DNA of 41,787 nucleotides from NCBI GenBank assembly GCA_955652395.1, contig CATPBJ010000223.1:1-41787 (forward strand), read 5' to 3'. The notes under the pieces were generated by a model. The model searched no databases. It saw nothing but the letters and a program-made list of their open reading frames with translations, and was not told the origin of the DNA. Origin of the DNA: an uncultured Terriglobales bacterium. Its GTDB lineage: Bacteria; Acidobacteriota; Terriglobia; Terriglobales; Acidobacteriaceae. This document shows, one piece after another, positions 7,365-16,800 of this stretch (position 1 is its first letter; the number at the start of each line of letters is the position of its first letter). The position numbers and the translations under genes are program-made.

Positions 7365-9719
7365 GTGGGCGTGTTTTTCGTCAGCCTATTTCCACTGCTG
7401 ACCTCGGCTGCCACTGCCAAAGGCTCCAGGGCTCCAAACCTCGCTGTCCTTGACTCGATTGTCCTCGACGCTATCCACGACCGGCAGGTTCCCGGCGCGG
7501 TGCTGCTGGTGGGCCACAACGGACAGGTGATCTACCGCAAAGCTTTCGGCAATCGCGCGCTGGAACCGCGCCGCGAGACCATGACGGCGGACACCATTTT
7601 TGACATCGCATCGCTTACCAAAGTCGTGGCCACCACCACGGCGGTGATGCAACTGGTGCAGAAGGGTGAGGTCCGGGTGAACGATCCAGTGGCGAAATAC
7701 CTCTTCGAATTCGCCGAGAATGGTAAGGACGACGTCACCGTCCGCAACCTGCTAACCCATTTTTCCGGCCTGCGCGAAGACTTTGATCTGAATCCACCCT
7801 GGCAAGGCCGCGACGCTGGCCTTCATCTGGCCTTCGCGGAGAAACTCGCGTATCCACCCGGGTCACGGTTCCTCTATAGCGACACCAATTTCATTGCCCT
7901 GGGCGCGCTGGTGGAACGCGTGTCCGGAAGCACGCTGGATGAATACTGCGCCAAGAAAATCTTCGGCCCATTGCAAATGACGCACACTCGCTTTCTGCCG
8001 CCCGCAGCCTGGCGGCCCAAGATCGCGCCCACTGAGTACGACGAGCAGGGCAAGATGCTTCGCGGCGTTGTGCATGATCCCCGGGCGCGTCGCATGGGTG
8101 GTGTGGCCGGACATGCCGGGCTTTTCTCTACCGCTGACGATCTCTCAAAGTTTGCCCGCGCCCTACTGAAGGGCAGCGCGGTCCTGGCGGGCGAAATGGT
8201 GGAGAAGATGACCACACCCCAGCAACCGCCAACCGCGCAGGTCCTGCGAGGGTTCGGCTGGGACATCGATTCGCCCTTTTCGAGCAATCGCGGCGACCTT
8301 CTTCCCGTGGGGTCGTTTGGTCACACCGGCTTCACGGGGACATCGATGTGGATCGATCCTACGACCCAAACCTACATCATCCTGCTGACCAATGCCGTCC
8401 ATCCTCGAGGGAAGGGAAGCGCGATCGCGCTGCGTTCCAAGGTTGCCACCGCGGTGGCCGCGGCCCTTCCACTCACCGTCACCGAGAAAGACGAATTGCG
8501 CTGGAAGAGCATCACCGGATACAACGAGGCCCAAACCGCCGCCCGCCGCATGGCCACGCGTGACGGAACGGTGCAGAGCGGAATCGACGTGCTTGAGGCC
8601 CACGACTTCGATGTGCTCCGCACCTCCACCGGCAAGAAGAAAATCGGACTCCTGACCAACCAGACTGGCATTGACTCGCAGGGGCGCCGCACCATCGACG
8701 TACTGGCCCAGGCCCCAGGTATTTCGCTGGATGCGATCTTTAGTCCAGAGCACGGAGTCACCGGCGAACTGGACACGACCGATGTCACCAACTCGAAGGA
8801 TGCGGCCACCGGCGTTCCCATCTACAGCGTTTACGGTGCCGCTGACGCTGCTCGCCGGCCGCCAGCAGACGTTTTAAAAAATCTCGATGCCATCGTGTTC
8901 GACATCCAGGATGCCGGCACCCGTTTCTACACTTACGAAACTACTCTGGGATATTTCATCGAAGCCGCAGCCAAGGCGGGGATCGAGATCATCGTCCTCG
9001 ATCGCCCGAATCCGATCACAGGGTCTTTTGTGCAGGGCGCCATCTCCGATTCTGATCGAGAAAGCTTTGTGAACTATTTCCCCGTCCCGGTTCGGCACGG
9101 CCTGACCATGGGTGAACTGGCGAAAATGTTCAACACAGAGCGCAATCTCAACGCCCGGCTTACGGTCATTCCCATGCAAGGATGGATGCGCGGCGACTGG
9201 TACGATTCCACCGGCTTGCCCTGGATCAACCCATCGCCCAATCTGCGCAGCCTCAACGAAGCGACCCTCTACCCGGGCGTGGGACTGGTCGAAGGCACGA
9301 ATGTTTCGGTGGGCCGCGGCACCGACACTCCCTTCGAATTGCTGGGTGCGCCCTGGATCAAGGCTGCTGAATTGTCCCAATACCTGAATGCGAGAAATAT
9401 TTCGGGCGTGCGTTTTGTCCCTGTTACCTTCACTCCCACGGCCAGTATCCATTCCGGCAAGAAATGCGAAGGGGTCAACATTGTCGTGATTGAGCGCAAT
9501 GCTCTTGATGCGGGTGAACTGGGCATTGAGCTGGCTTCCGCGCTGCACAAGCTCTATCCCGAGCAATATCGCACGGAGCGCCTGATCGAGCTGCTGGGCA
9601 ACCAGTCGGTCTACGTCGCGGTCGCATCCGGCCAGGAGCCCCGCCGTATCGTTGAAGATTGGCGGGAGCCCCTGGAAAAATTTATCCAGCTTCGCCAGAA
9701 GTACCTGATTTACAAGTAG
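7365..9719 (+). CDS. Beta-lactamase-fold hydrolase fused to NamZ-type N-acetylmuramidase
   Basis: A 784-residue two-domain protein with a probable signal peptide (residues 1-17). Residues about 25-375 form a serine beta-lactamase-fold hydrolase with SxxK at 83-86 (SLTK), YSD at 171-173 and HTG at 320-322. Residues about 405-784 match DUF1343, the family of B. subtilis NamZ (YbbC), an exo-acting beta-N-acetylmuramidase. Landmarks are LLTNQTG (429-435), SPEHG (460-464), FDIQDAGTRFYTYE (512-525), RPNPI (547-551) and VEGTNVSVGRGTDTPFE (642-658). In B. subtilis separate amiE and namZ genes sit with murQ; here the two activities appear as one secreted chain beside murQ. The start is GTG 7365, with no obvious ribosome-binding site, so the start is the least certain part. 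Confidence 0.88.
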   Translation: MGVFFVSLFPLLTSAATAKGSRAPNLAVLDSIVLDAIHDRQVPGAVLLVGHNGQVIYRKAFGNRALEPRRETMTADTIFDIASLTKVVATTTAVMQLVQKGEVRVNDPVAKYLFEFAENGKDDVTVRNLLTHFSGLREDFDLNPPWQGRDAGLHLAFAEKLAYPPGSRFLYSDTNFIALGALVERVSGSTLDEYCAKKIFGPLQMTHTRFLPPAAWRPKIAPTEYDEQGKMLRGVVHDPRARRMGGVAGHAGLFSTADDLSKFARALLKGSAVLAGEMVEKMTTPQQPPTAQVLRGFGWDIDSPFSSNRGDLLPVGSFGHTGFTGTSMWIDPTTQTYIILLTNAVHPRGKGSAIALRSKVATAVAAALPLTVTEKDELRWKSITGYNEAQTAARRMATRDGTVQSGIDVLEAHDFDVLRTSTGKKKIGLLTNQTGIDSQGRRTIDVLAQAPGISLDAIFSPEHGVTGELDTTDVTNSKDAATGVPIYSVYGAADAARRPPADVLKNLDAIVFDIQDAGTRFYTYETTLGYFIEAAAKAGIEIIVLDRPNPITGSFVQGAISDSDRESFVNYFPVPVRHGLTMGELAKMFNTERNLNARLTVIPMQGWMRGDWYDSTGLPWINPSPNLRSLNEATLYPGVGLVEGTNVSVGRGTDTPFELLGAPWIKAAELSQYLNARNISGVRFVPVTFTPTASIHSGKKCEGVNIVVIERNALDAGELGIELASALHKLYPEQYRTERLIELLGNQSVYVAVASGQEPRRIVEDWREPLEKFIQLRQKYLIYK

Positions 9720-9792
9720 GTTCCAGCCCCGCCGTCGTGCCTCACTTCCGTTAGAATGTCTGTTAACCGATTTGTTCACCCTGGAGTCAAGG

Positions 9793-10071
9793 ATGAAAGC
9801 TGTCAAACCACCCACACCCGCTGCAAATTTGATCATGTATCGCTGTGCCGGTCCCAATTGCGGGACGCTTAAGGGCGCTACTGACCACTGGTGGCTGATG
9901 TGGACCTCGTTTCTCGAGTTCAACCGGCCGGTGCTCTACCTTTGTCCCTGGGATGACGAGATTGCCCAGCGCGAGGGCACTCTGCACGTCTGCGGCGAGC
10001 TCTGTGCCCAGCGCCTGCAGTCCCAGTTCATGGGAAACGTGAGGGAAAACCAGCGGTCGGCCAGCGTTTAG
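9793..10071 (+). CDS. Small five-cysteine protein, hypothetical
   Basis: A 92-residue protein starting at ATG 9793, with GGAG six bases upstream; a longer frame from 9772 lacks such a site. It contains Cys18 and Cys23, Cys51, and a CGELC pair (67 and 71), plus a tryptophan-rich stretch DHWWLMW at 31-37. The spacing would suit a zinc or iron-sulfur site. No signal peptide or membrane segment is present. It follows the muramidase fusion by 73 nt on the same strand and could be co-transcribed. I do not recognise a characterised family. Confidence 0.7.
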   Translation: MKAVKPPTPAANLIMYRCAGPNCGTLKGATDHWWLMWTSFLEFNRPVLYLCPWDDEIAQREGTLHVCGELCAQRLQSQFMGNVRENQRSASV

Positions 10072-10141
10072 GAAGTACCCCAGACAAAGATTTCGACAAA
10101 CTTTCGATCCTGAACTTGCATCGTACTGGGTATCTGAGTGT

Positions 10142-10160
10142 GACATCGTAGTGCGATGTC
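10142..10160. repeat. Hairpin upstream of glycine-zipper protein
   Basis: GACATCG (10142-10148), loop TAGTG, CGATGTC (10154-10160). It lies 50 nt before the next gene and 70 nt after the previous one. It has no T-tract. It may be an operator or a weak terminator. Confidence 0.3.
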
Positions 10161-10210
10161 GGGCCACGCTGACGCTGCCTCGTTTGGACTGTGCTCTCGG
10201 GAGTTCATTA

Positions 10211-10918
10211 ATGCGTACAATCGCGATGCGTACAATCATGATGCGCACGATCGTTGTGGTGTTCTTGGTGTGTGGTTTATCTGCGGCTCAAGCGAATTCC
10301 GGATCTCGGCTCGATCCGCCGGCTACCTCGACATCTGATGCCGGCCAGCTCACGATTCCTTCCGGCACCAAAGTCCCACTGGCGCTCAAGCAATCCATCT
10401 CGACCAAGAACGCCCGCGAAGGGGATGCCGTTTATGCCGTGACCACTTTTCCGGTTGTAATCAACGAGCGCATTGTGATTCCCTCCGGCACCTATGTGCA
10501 GGGCAGGATCAGCAACGTAAAGCGCGGCGGCCGGATCAAGGGCCGAGCCGAGGTCCTCATGCACTTCAGCACCCTTATCTATCCCAGCGGTTATACGGTG
10601 GTGCTGCCCGGCGCGGTCGAGAACGTCCCCGGCGCTGAAAAGACCTCGATGAAAGACGAAGAAGGCACCATTCGCCAGGACAGCCAAACCGGCGAGAAGG
10701 CCAAGACCGTAGCCACTGCCGCCGGAACCGGGGCGGTAGTCGGCGGTCTCAGTAACGGTGCCAAGGGAGGCCTGATCGGCGCGGGCATTGGCGGTGGAGT
10801 CGGCACTGTCATCGGTCTGCTGACCCGCGGCAATGACGTGAGAATGGATGCTGGCACGACCCTGGAAATGGTGATCCAGCGCGAAGTTCCTTTGGATTCG
10901 AGCCGCATTCCAAAATAA
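10211..10918 (+). CDS. Exported glycine-zipper protein, TrbI/VirB10-like fold
   Basis: A 235-residue protein with an N-terminal export signal ending near SAAQA. The core (about 45-135) has LTIPSGTKVPLALKQSIST and IPSGTYVQGRISNV, a pattern of beta-barrel segments resembling the TrbI/VirB10 C-terminal fold. Residues about 165-205 are a glycine zipper (GTGAVVGGLSNGAKGGLIGAG), often found in envelope-inserting proteins. The start ATG 10211 has GGGAG seven bases upstream. The first 45 bases are a tandem repeat, so three in-frame ATG codons (10211, 10226, 10241) each begin MRTI. A shorter relative of the core occurs at 11802-12407. Function unknown. Confidence 0.75.
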   Translation: MRTIAMRTIMMRTIVVVFLVCGLSAAQANSGSRLDPPATSTSDAGQLTIPSGTKVPLALKQSISTKNAREGDAVYAVTTFPVVINERIVIPSGTYVQGRISNVKRGGRIKGRAEVLMHFSTLIYPSGYTVVLPGAVENVPGAEKTSMKDEEGTIRQDSQTGEKAKTVATAAGTGAVVGGLSNGAKGGLIGAGIGGGVGTVIGLLTRGNDVRMDAGTTLEMVIQREVPLDSSRIPK

Positions 10919-10983
10919 TGTAGGTGCGAGCGTCCCTTCGACTTCGCGCTGGGCAGGCCCCGGTCGCGCGCCGGCTACCACCC

Positions 10984-11703
10984 TCACTTCAATGAAAACA
11001 GCGCATTCACGTGCGCCGTCACCGATATCGATTGCGGTGTGAACTCTTCGGTGGGCGCCGGAGCGGCTCCGGCCACATTCATTCTCATCATGGCTCCAGC
11101 CATGGGCATCGGGCGCACATTCTCAAAGGTGTCTACCGAAGCGTAGGATAGTTCCCCCAGCCCGCGACCAGCGCTGCGGGCCAGCGCCGCTGCGGATTCA
11201 TGCGCCCGCCGGTAGGCATCGTCCACGGCCTTCGCCTTGGCCGCGTCCATATCCTCCAGCGTGTAGTTCAGCGACTGGGTTTCGGTGACATCGGCATCGG
11301 CGAGTTGCTGCACAATGGGCGCGACCTTGGAGAAATCTTTCAGCTTCAGCGAAACATTGGCGTTCACCCGATAGCCTACTAGCGTGTGTTTCGCCGTCTT
11401 GTAGTCATAGACAGGCTGCAGCGAGAAGTAACCGATCTCGGCCGACTTCGGCTCAATCCCATTCGACCGCAGAATCTGGCGGACTTGCTCCGCTGATTTG
11501 GAGGCGCGGTCGTAAGCCTCGCGCGAGGTCGCTTCCAGGGCGGAGATATTGAATTGCATCAAGGCGGTGTCGGGATTGGCTTCAAACTTCCCGTCGGCGC
11601 CTACAAACACGCTGTTGAGCTGGGCGGCTATGGTAGGACGATCCTGGCTTAGAGCGGCGGTGGATGTCAGCAGCGCAACCAGCAAGGCGAGAGCGGCTTT
11701 CAT
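10984..11703 (-). CDS. SIMPL-domain (DUF541) periplasmic protein
   Basis: A 239-residue protein with a signal peptide (residues 1-19, ending ALSQ) and the SIMPL/DUF541 fold. Landmarks are DTALMQFNISALEATSREAY, the repeated amphipathic segment EQVRQILRSNGI, and ARSAGRGLGELSYASVD towards the end. Members are periplasmic or outer-membrane associated; one (BP26/OmpX-like of Brucella) forms channel-like oligomers and E. coli YggE is linked to oxidative stress. The precise role here is unknown. AGGAG lies close before the ATG. It lies between two genes whose proteins share a VirB10-like core. Confidence 0.85.
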   Translation of the reverse strand: MKAALALLVALLTSTAALSQDRPTIAAQLNSVFVGADGKFEANPDTALMQFNISALEATSREAYDRASKSAEQVRQILRSNGIEPKSAEIGYFSLQPVYDYKTAKHTLVGYRVNANVSLKLKDFSKVAPIVQQLADADVTETQSLNYTLEDMDAAKAKAVDDAYRRAHESAAALARSAGRGLGELSYASVDTFENVRPMPMAGAMMRMNVAGAAPAPTEEFTPQSISVTAHVNALFSLK

Positions 11704-11801
11704 AAATTCTCTCCTGAGTAGCCGTGGCTAGGACAAAAGAGAATTTATACGCCGGGCGGTGGCCGGCGAGACAAAGAATCTGCGAAGCGCCGCCACCAGC
11801 T

Positions 11802-12407
11802 CTAGCGCCAGGGGACCTGCAGGGGACGATCCAGCCGAACTTCGAGAATGATGCCTTTTTGCAATTGCAGCCTGTGGTCGCTGAATATGGCGCGCACTAC
11901 GCCCGCCGCAGCTCCGGCCTTAGAACCTATTCCCTCGGCATCCGGGTCGTGATGCCCGCTGCCGCCTTGCCCTGCCCGTTCGATTGCGCCTTCGTCGCCT
12001 ATCGTCAGGCCGTGCTCTCCAGGAACGGCGGTGATAGTCGCCATCAGCGGCGCCCATCCTCGTGGAGTTTCGATTTCGTCAAAGCTGAGCAGCAGGCGGG
12101 GATGAAACCCGTTGCCCACGGCGCTTATATGCCCCCTGATCCTGCTGCTGTGGAGAATCATGGTTTCATCGGGTCCCATCATATCTTCTTCCAGTTTGGC
12201 CTTGAAGCGCTTCCCTGGTTGGACTCGGCCGACATCGAGGTTGTCCTCCAGGCGGATGAGAAACGTAGTTCCGTCGGCGATGGCGTGGCGAGGAACAGGC
12301 GGCTTCTGGTCGTGATCTCGATCGTGGTCCTGGGCGTGCAGCTGCATTGTTGCTAAAGCCAAAACCAGACACCCGAGCCGGCACGAACGAAACCCAGTCA
12401 TATGCAT
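11802..12407 (-). CDS. Small exported protein related to the 10211-10918 protein
   Basis: A 201-residue protein with an N-terminal hydrophobic export signal (about 8-25). A histidine/aspartate-rich stretch (QDHDRDHDQ) follows. The core DGTTFLIRLEDNLDVGRVQPGKRFKA and SSRIRGHISAV parallels the core of the neighbouring glycine-zipper protein, so the two look like distant paralogues. A short alanine/glycine segment near residues 162-170 may be a reduced zipper. ATG 12407 is used; ATG 12401 is an equally good alternative. Function unknown; envelope location inferred. Confidence 0.7.
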   Translation of the reverse strand: MHMTGFRSCRLGCLVLALATMQLHAQDHDRDHDQKPPVPRHAIADGTTFLIRLEDNLDVGRVQPGKRFKAKLEEDMMGPDETMILHSSRIRGHISAVGNGFHPRLLLSFDEIETPRGWAPLMATITAVPGEHGLTIGDEGAIERAGQGGSGHHDPDAEGIGSKAGAAAGVVRAIFSDHRLQLQKGIILEVRLDRPLQVPWR

Positions 12408-12596
12408 AACTCGGCAGATCCCGTCCCCACGTGGTTGGATGTAAGGCCCGGCGAAATTGCTGCCTGCTCAATCCGCATGCTGGTCAAACTGGTCATATGA
12501 GGGCAAGCTTAATGCAGGAGTTTCTTCGCATCCTGAGCGATGCCCGGACGTTCTATGCGGTTGAGATTGTGTCAGGAGTCAGCAGAGATTGAGAAT

Positions 12597-13694
12597 CTAG
12601 GAGGAACTCTTGGCGCTGGAGGAATAGGCGAATCGGTCGGCCTGCGCACCAATCTGCCGGCGAAGATCGCCCCAGATATTCTCCGGCATGGAGAGAAACA
12701 CTTTGACTACCTCGGGATCGAACTGCCTGCCCGACCAGCGCTCAATTTCCTCGCGCGCTGCCTGTAGAGTTTGGGCGGGACGATAGGGGCGGTCGGAAGT
12801 GATGGCATCGAGAGTGTCTGCCACCGAGAACATGCGCGCTCCCAGGGGAATCTGATCGCCTTTCAATCCGCGTGGATATCCGGTCCCATCGTAGCGTTCC
12901 TGATGGGAATAGACGATCTCGGCTGCCTCGGACAGGAACGGGATCCGGCTCAGGATCTGGTAGCCATGGTAACAGTGCTCGCGCATGATGGTGACTTCGT
13001 CCGGCGTCAAGGCGCCGGGTTTGGTGAGGATCTTATCCGGAATCGCCATCTTGCCGATATCGTGCAGAAACGCGCCACGAGCGATCACGTCAATTTGGCT
13101 CTTCGGCAGTCCCATGGCCCTCGCGATGGCTATGGTGAACGCTGTCACTCGCCGGGAATGGCCCTCGGTCTCCGCATCCTTCAAGTCGAGGGCCCCGCCC
13201 AGGGCCTCGAGCGTGATGTCATAGGAACGCTCCAGGTCGACCAGCGCCTTTTTCAGCTGTTCGGTGCGGGCCGCTACCAATGATTCCAGTCCGGTCTGGT
13301 AAGCCCGGTTCTCCTGCTTGAGGCGGCGATTCTCCAGCGCCCGGCGGACCGTGGCCAACAGTTGTTCGCGTTCGAAAGGCTTCAGCAGGTAGTCATAGGC
13401 GCCATTCCGGATGGCAGCCAGCGCCACCGAGATATCGTGTACTGCGGTCACCATCACTACCGGCATTTCGGGAAAACGTTCTTTTGTTCTCTCCAACAGG
13501 CCGATGCCGTCCAGGTTGGCCATCATCAGGTCGGACAGCATGAGCTCGAATTCCTCGCCGGATTCGAGCAGAGCCAGCGCTTCCATTCCGGAGGCCGCCT
13601 GCCCGCACTTGTAGCCTGCGGTAGTCAGCATGGAGGACACAATCTCACGGATGGTCTCCTCGTCGTCTACAACCAGGATGCGATCAACTGGCAT
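12597..13694 (-). CDS. Response regulator with HD-GYP phosphodiesterase domain
   Basis: A 365-residue regulator. Residues 1-120 are a receiver domain with the acidic pocket at Asp10/Asp11, phosphoacceptor Asp55 (LSDLMM) and Lys105. A coiled linker follows (about 122-160). Residues about 165-345 are HD-GYP, with HD at 211-212 in FLHDIGKMAIPDKIL and a YDGTGYP signature at 268-274. HD-GYP domains hydrolyse cyclic di-GMP; the metal-binding residues look intact, so activity is expected. The gene is divergent from a hybrid histidine kinase 133 nt away, and phosphotransfer between them is likely but inferred. A TAGACT box 10 nt before the ATG is a weak promoter candidate. Confidence 0.9.
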   Translation of the reverse strand: MPVDRILVVDDEETIREIVSSMLTTAGYKCGQAASGMEALALLESGEEFELMLSDLMMANLDGIGLLERTKERFPEMPVVMVTAVHDISVALAAIRNGAYDYLLKPFEREQLLATVRRALENRRLKQENRAYQTGLESLVAARTEQLKKALVDLERSYDITLEALGGALDLKDAETEGHSRRVTAFTIAIARAMGLPKSQIDVIARGAFLHDIGKMAIPDKILTKPGALTPDEVTIMREHCYHGYQILSRIPFLSEAAEIVYSHQERYDGTGYPRGLKGDQIPLGARMFSVADTLDAITSDRPYRPAQTLQAAREEIERWSGRQFDPEVVKVFLSMPENIWGDLRRQIGAQADRFAYSSSAKSSS

Positions 13695-13827
13695 GATTTT
13701 CTATAGTCTACGGCCAATTCTACCGTAGTTCCGAGATTCCGAAAGTAACCAGAAGGTCAGGGAAAGCTGGCTGGTCTTTCGCGGAAGCGTGCTATCAAGG
13801 AAATGAGCGCTTCACCACCTGGTTGCG

Positions 13828-16800
13828 ATGAATCGATTGAGTTTCTCTACCTGGCTTGCGTTGGGGGATCTTACTGTCCCCGGTCTGACTCCACAGGAGT
13901 CGGCGGCGCTGGTGCTGCTCGCTGCCAGCCTGCTGGTTTTTCGCGCCTTTCGTGAACGCTACCTGCTGATTTGGACGCTGGGCTGGCTGGCCTACTTTGT
14001 GTCTCGCTGGACGCTTACCGACCATGCGGCCGGGCCCGTCCCCACCTATCTGACAGCGATCTCGCAGGCGGAGTTTGTCTTGGCCGTGTGTCTCTTTGCC
14101 GCGGCCATCTTCGTCTACACCCATGCCCGGGGACTCCTGCTGCCGCTGTTGCTGATTACGTTAACCGTAATGGGCTTTGCCGCGGCTCGGGTCTGGTTCT
14201 GGCCGGAGTCGATTACTCTGCGGGTGGCGCTGGAAGTTGCTTACCGCATTGTGGCAGTAACCGCAGCCTTCCGCCTGATTCGTTACCGCTGGGCGCGATG
14301 GGAAATCGGTCCCTGGCTGCTGAGTGTCAGCATGTTGTTGCTCCATCTCCACTGGGAGCCAATCAGCTCGCACTTGCCCGCCGGATTCGGCCTGATGGTC
14401 AACCTGCTCGCCGGGTTGAGCATGCTGCTGCTGGTTTTCGATGATTACAAGTTGCACATGCGCCGGCTGGGCGTGGTGAACGCTCTCACCACGAGCATCA
14501 CTCGTGCCCAGCACCACGGGCCCATCATGGCCACCGCGCTCGAGGAACTCAAAGGGCTCATGCGCGCCCACGCAGCCTGGTTCCGCTTGCTGGAAGGCGA
14601 TCGCATGGTCATTGCCCAGCAGATCGGTCTATCCCAGGGCTTCCTCCAGGATCGACTCTCCGTCCCCATGGACGATGACTTTGAACGCACTCTCAGCGGC
14701 ACGGTGCCGGTGGTTGTGGTGACTGCCGCCTCCTCTGAAACTGTCCGCCCCTATCTCAAGAACGAAGGATTTCATCACGTCGTGATGGTGCCGGTGCAGG
14801 GCAAGAAATCGGTAATCGGAACCCTGGCTCTGGGCAGCCGTCATCGACTCCACTACTCGCCCGATGAGATGGAGTTTCTGATCACCACTGCGCACCAGTT
14901 GGGACTGGCAGTCGAAAACCTGCGCCTGGTGGAACAAATTCTGCGCTCTCATCGCCAGTGGACCAACACTTTCGATTCCATCCATGACCTGGTCCTGCTG
15001 CACGACTCTGAATTCCGTGTGATGAAGGCGAACCATGCCCTGTTGGAACGCCTTCACCAGGCGCCCGCCGATGTCGTGGGCCAGCTTTGCGAGGCGGTGC
15101 TGCCGCGCAATCATGGGCAGTGGAATGGATGCCCGTACTGCGGACATTCGGTGGACGGTTTCCACGAAGGCCCCGATCCCGGCTTCGGCGGCTACTCCAT
15201 GGTCTCTACCTCCTCGTATGTAGAGCAGGGAAGCAAGCAGAAAGGCACGATTCACGTGGTGCGCGATACCACCGACCGGCGCATCGCCGAGGAAAAATAC
15301 CGCCTCCTTTTCGAGCAGATGCAGGAAGGCGTTTTCGTCGCCACTCCCGAGGGCAAACTGCTCGATTGCAATGACGCCTTCATCCGCATGTTGGGCCACA
15401 GCGGCCGTGAAGAACTGATGGCCCTCAACGTGGATGCCGAGCTCTATGCCTCCCACGAGCAGCGCGACGTGTTCCGGCGCGAAGTGGAGCTGCACAACTA
15501 CGTCCGCAACTTTGAAGTCACCCTGCGCCGGAAGGACGGCGCGCTGCTCACCGCCCTGGAGAGCAGTTTCGCAACCCGCAACGCAGCAGGAAAAATCGAG
15601 CGCTACCAGGGCTTCCTGCTCGATATGACCGAGAAGAAGCGCGCCGAAGACGAAATCCGCCGCCGCAACCGCGAACTCAACGCGTTGAATGCCATGGCGG
15701 TCATCGCCACCCAGTCGTTCGATCTGGACGAAATTCTGAACCTCACTCTCCGTCAGGTGATCTCGCTCCTCGGCGCCGAGACTGGCTCCATCTATCTTTG
15801 CGATCTGGACGAAACCACGTTCCGGCGCCGTGCCGGCTGGGGACAACGCAGCGCGGAACGCGCCCGCCTCTCGGAAATCAAATTTGCCGAAGGCTTCGGC
15901 GAACTGGTGACCCGTTCCCGCACCGAAGTGATTACCGCGGACTATCTGCCCCACCTGCCATCCCAGGTCGCGGAATTCATTCGCGCCGATGGCCTGGCGT
16001 CATGGATATGGGTGTTGCTGTGGGGGAAGGATGCGCCCATCGGCATCATGGGCATCAGCAGCCGGGAGAGTCGCGAGTACACCAGCAATGACGAGAGTCT
16101 GCTGGTCGCCATAGGCCGGCAGTTGTCAACCACCATCGAAAAAGTCCGGCTATACGAAGAAACCTGCCGCGCCTACGAAGACCTGCGCCGCACGCAGGAA
16201 CAACTGCTGCAGAGCGAAAAGATGTCGGCGGTAGGACAGCTGATCGCCGGCGTCGCTCATGAATTGAACAATCCGCTGACCGCCATCCTAGGCTACGCCC
16301 AGCTGCTTGAGAGCGAAGGGCTGGGAGAACGCGCAGCCGACTTCGTCAGCAAGCTCTTCAAGCAGGCACAGCGCACTCACCGCGTGGTGCAAAACCTGCT
16401 GTCTTTTGCTCGCCAGCGCAAGCCTCAAAAAGAACAGGTGGATATTTGCAAAGTGCTGGACGAAACGCTGGCCCTGCGCGACTACGACTTGAAGGTAAAC
16501 GACATCAAGGTGGTGCGCGAGATGGAGTCCACAATCCCGGCCGTTACCGCCGACCCGCACCAGCTCGAGCAAGTGTTTCTCAATATCATCAACAACAGCG
16601 TGGACGCCATGCTGGAATCGGGTCGAGCGGGTGTCTTGAGGGTCCGGGTGCACGCGGAGGAGGGAACCGTCATCACGGAATTTCAGGATTCCGGTCCCGG
16701 CATCAAGGAGCCGAACCGTATCTTCGATCCTTTCTATACCACCAAGAGCGTCGGGAAGGGCACCGGCCTCGGACTCAGCATCTGCTATGGCATCATCAAG

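Noticed and set aside
8874..9923. 349-codon open frame antisense to the NamZ domain
   Set aside because: The plus strand carries unmistakable DUF1343 motifs across the whole stretch. The antisense protein has none.
14629..15954. 441-codon open frame antisense to the hybrid kinase
   Set aside because: It is a shadow of a GC-rich coding strand. The translation is histidine- and glutamine-rich without any domain, while the plus strand has clear kinase motifs.
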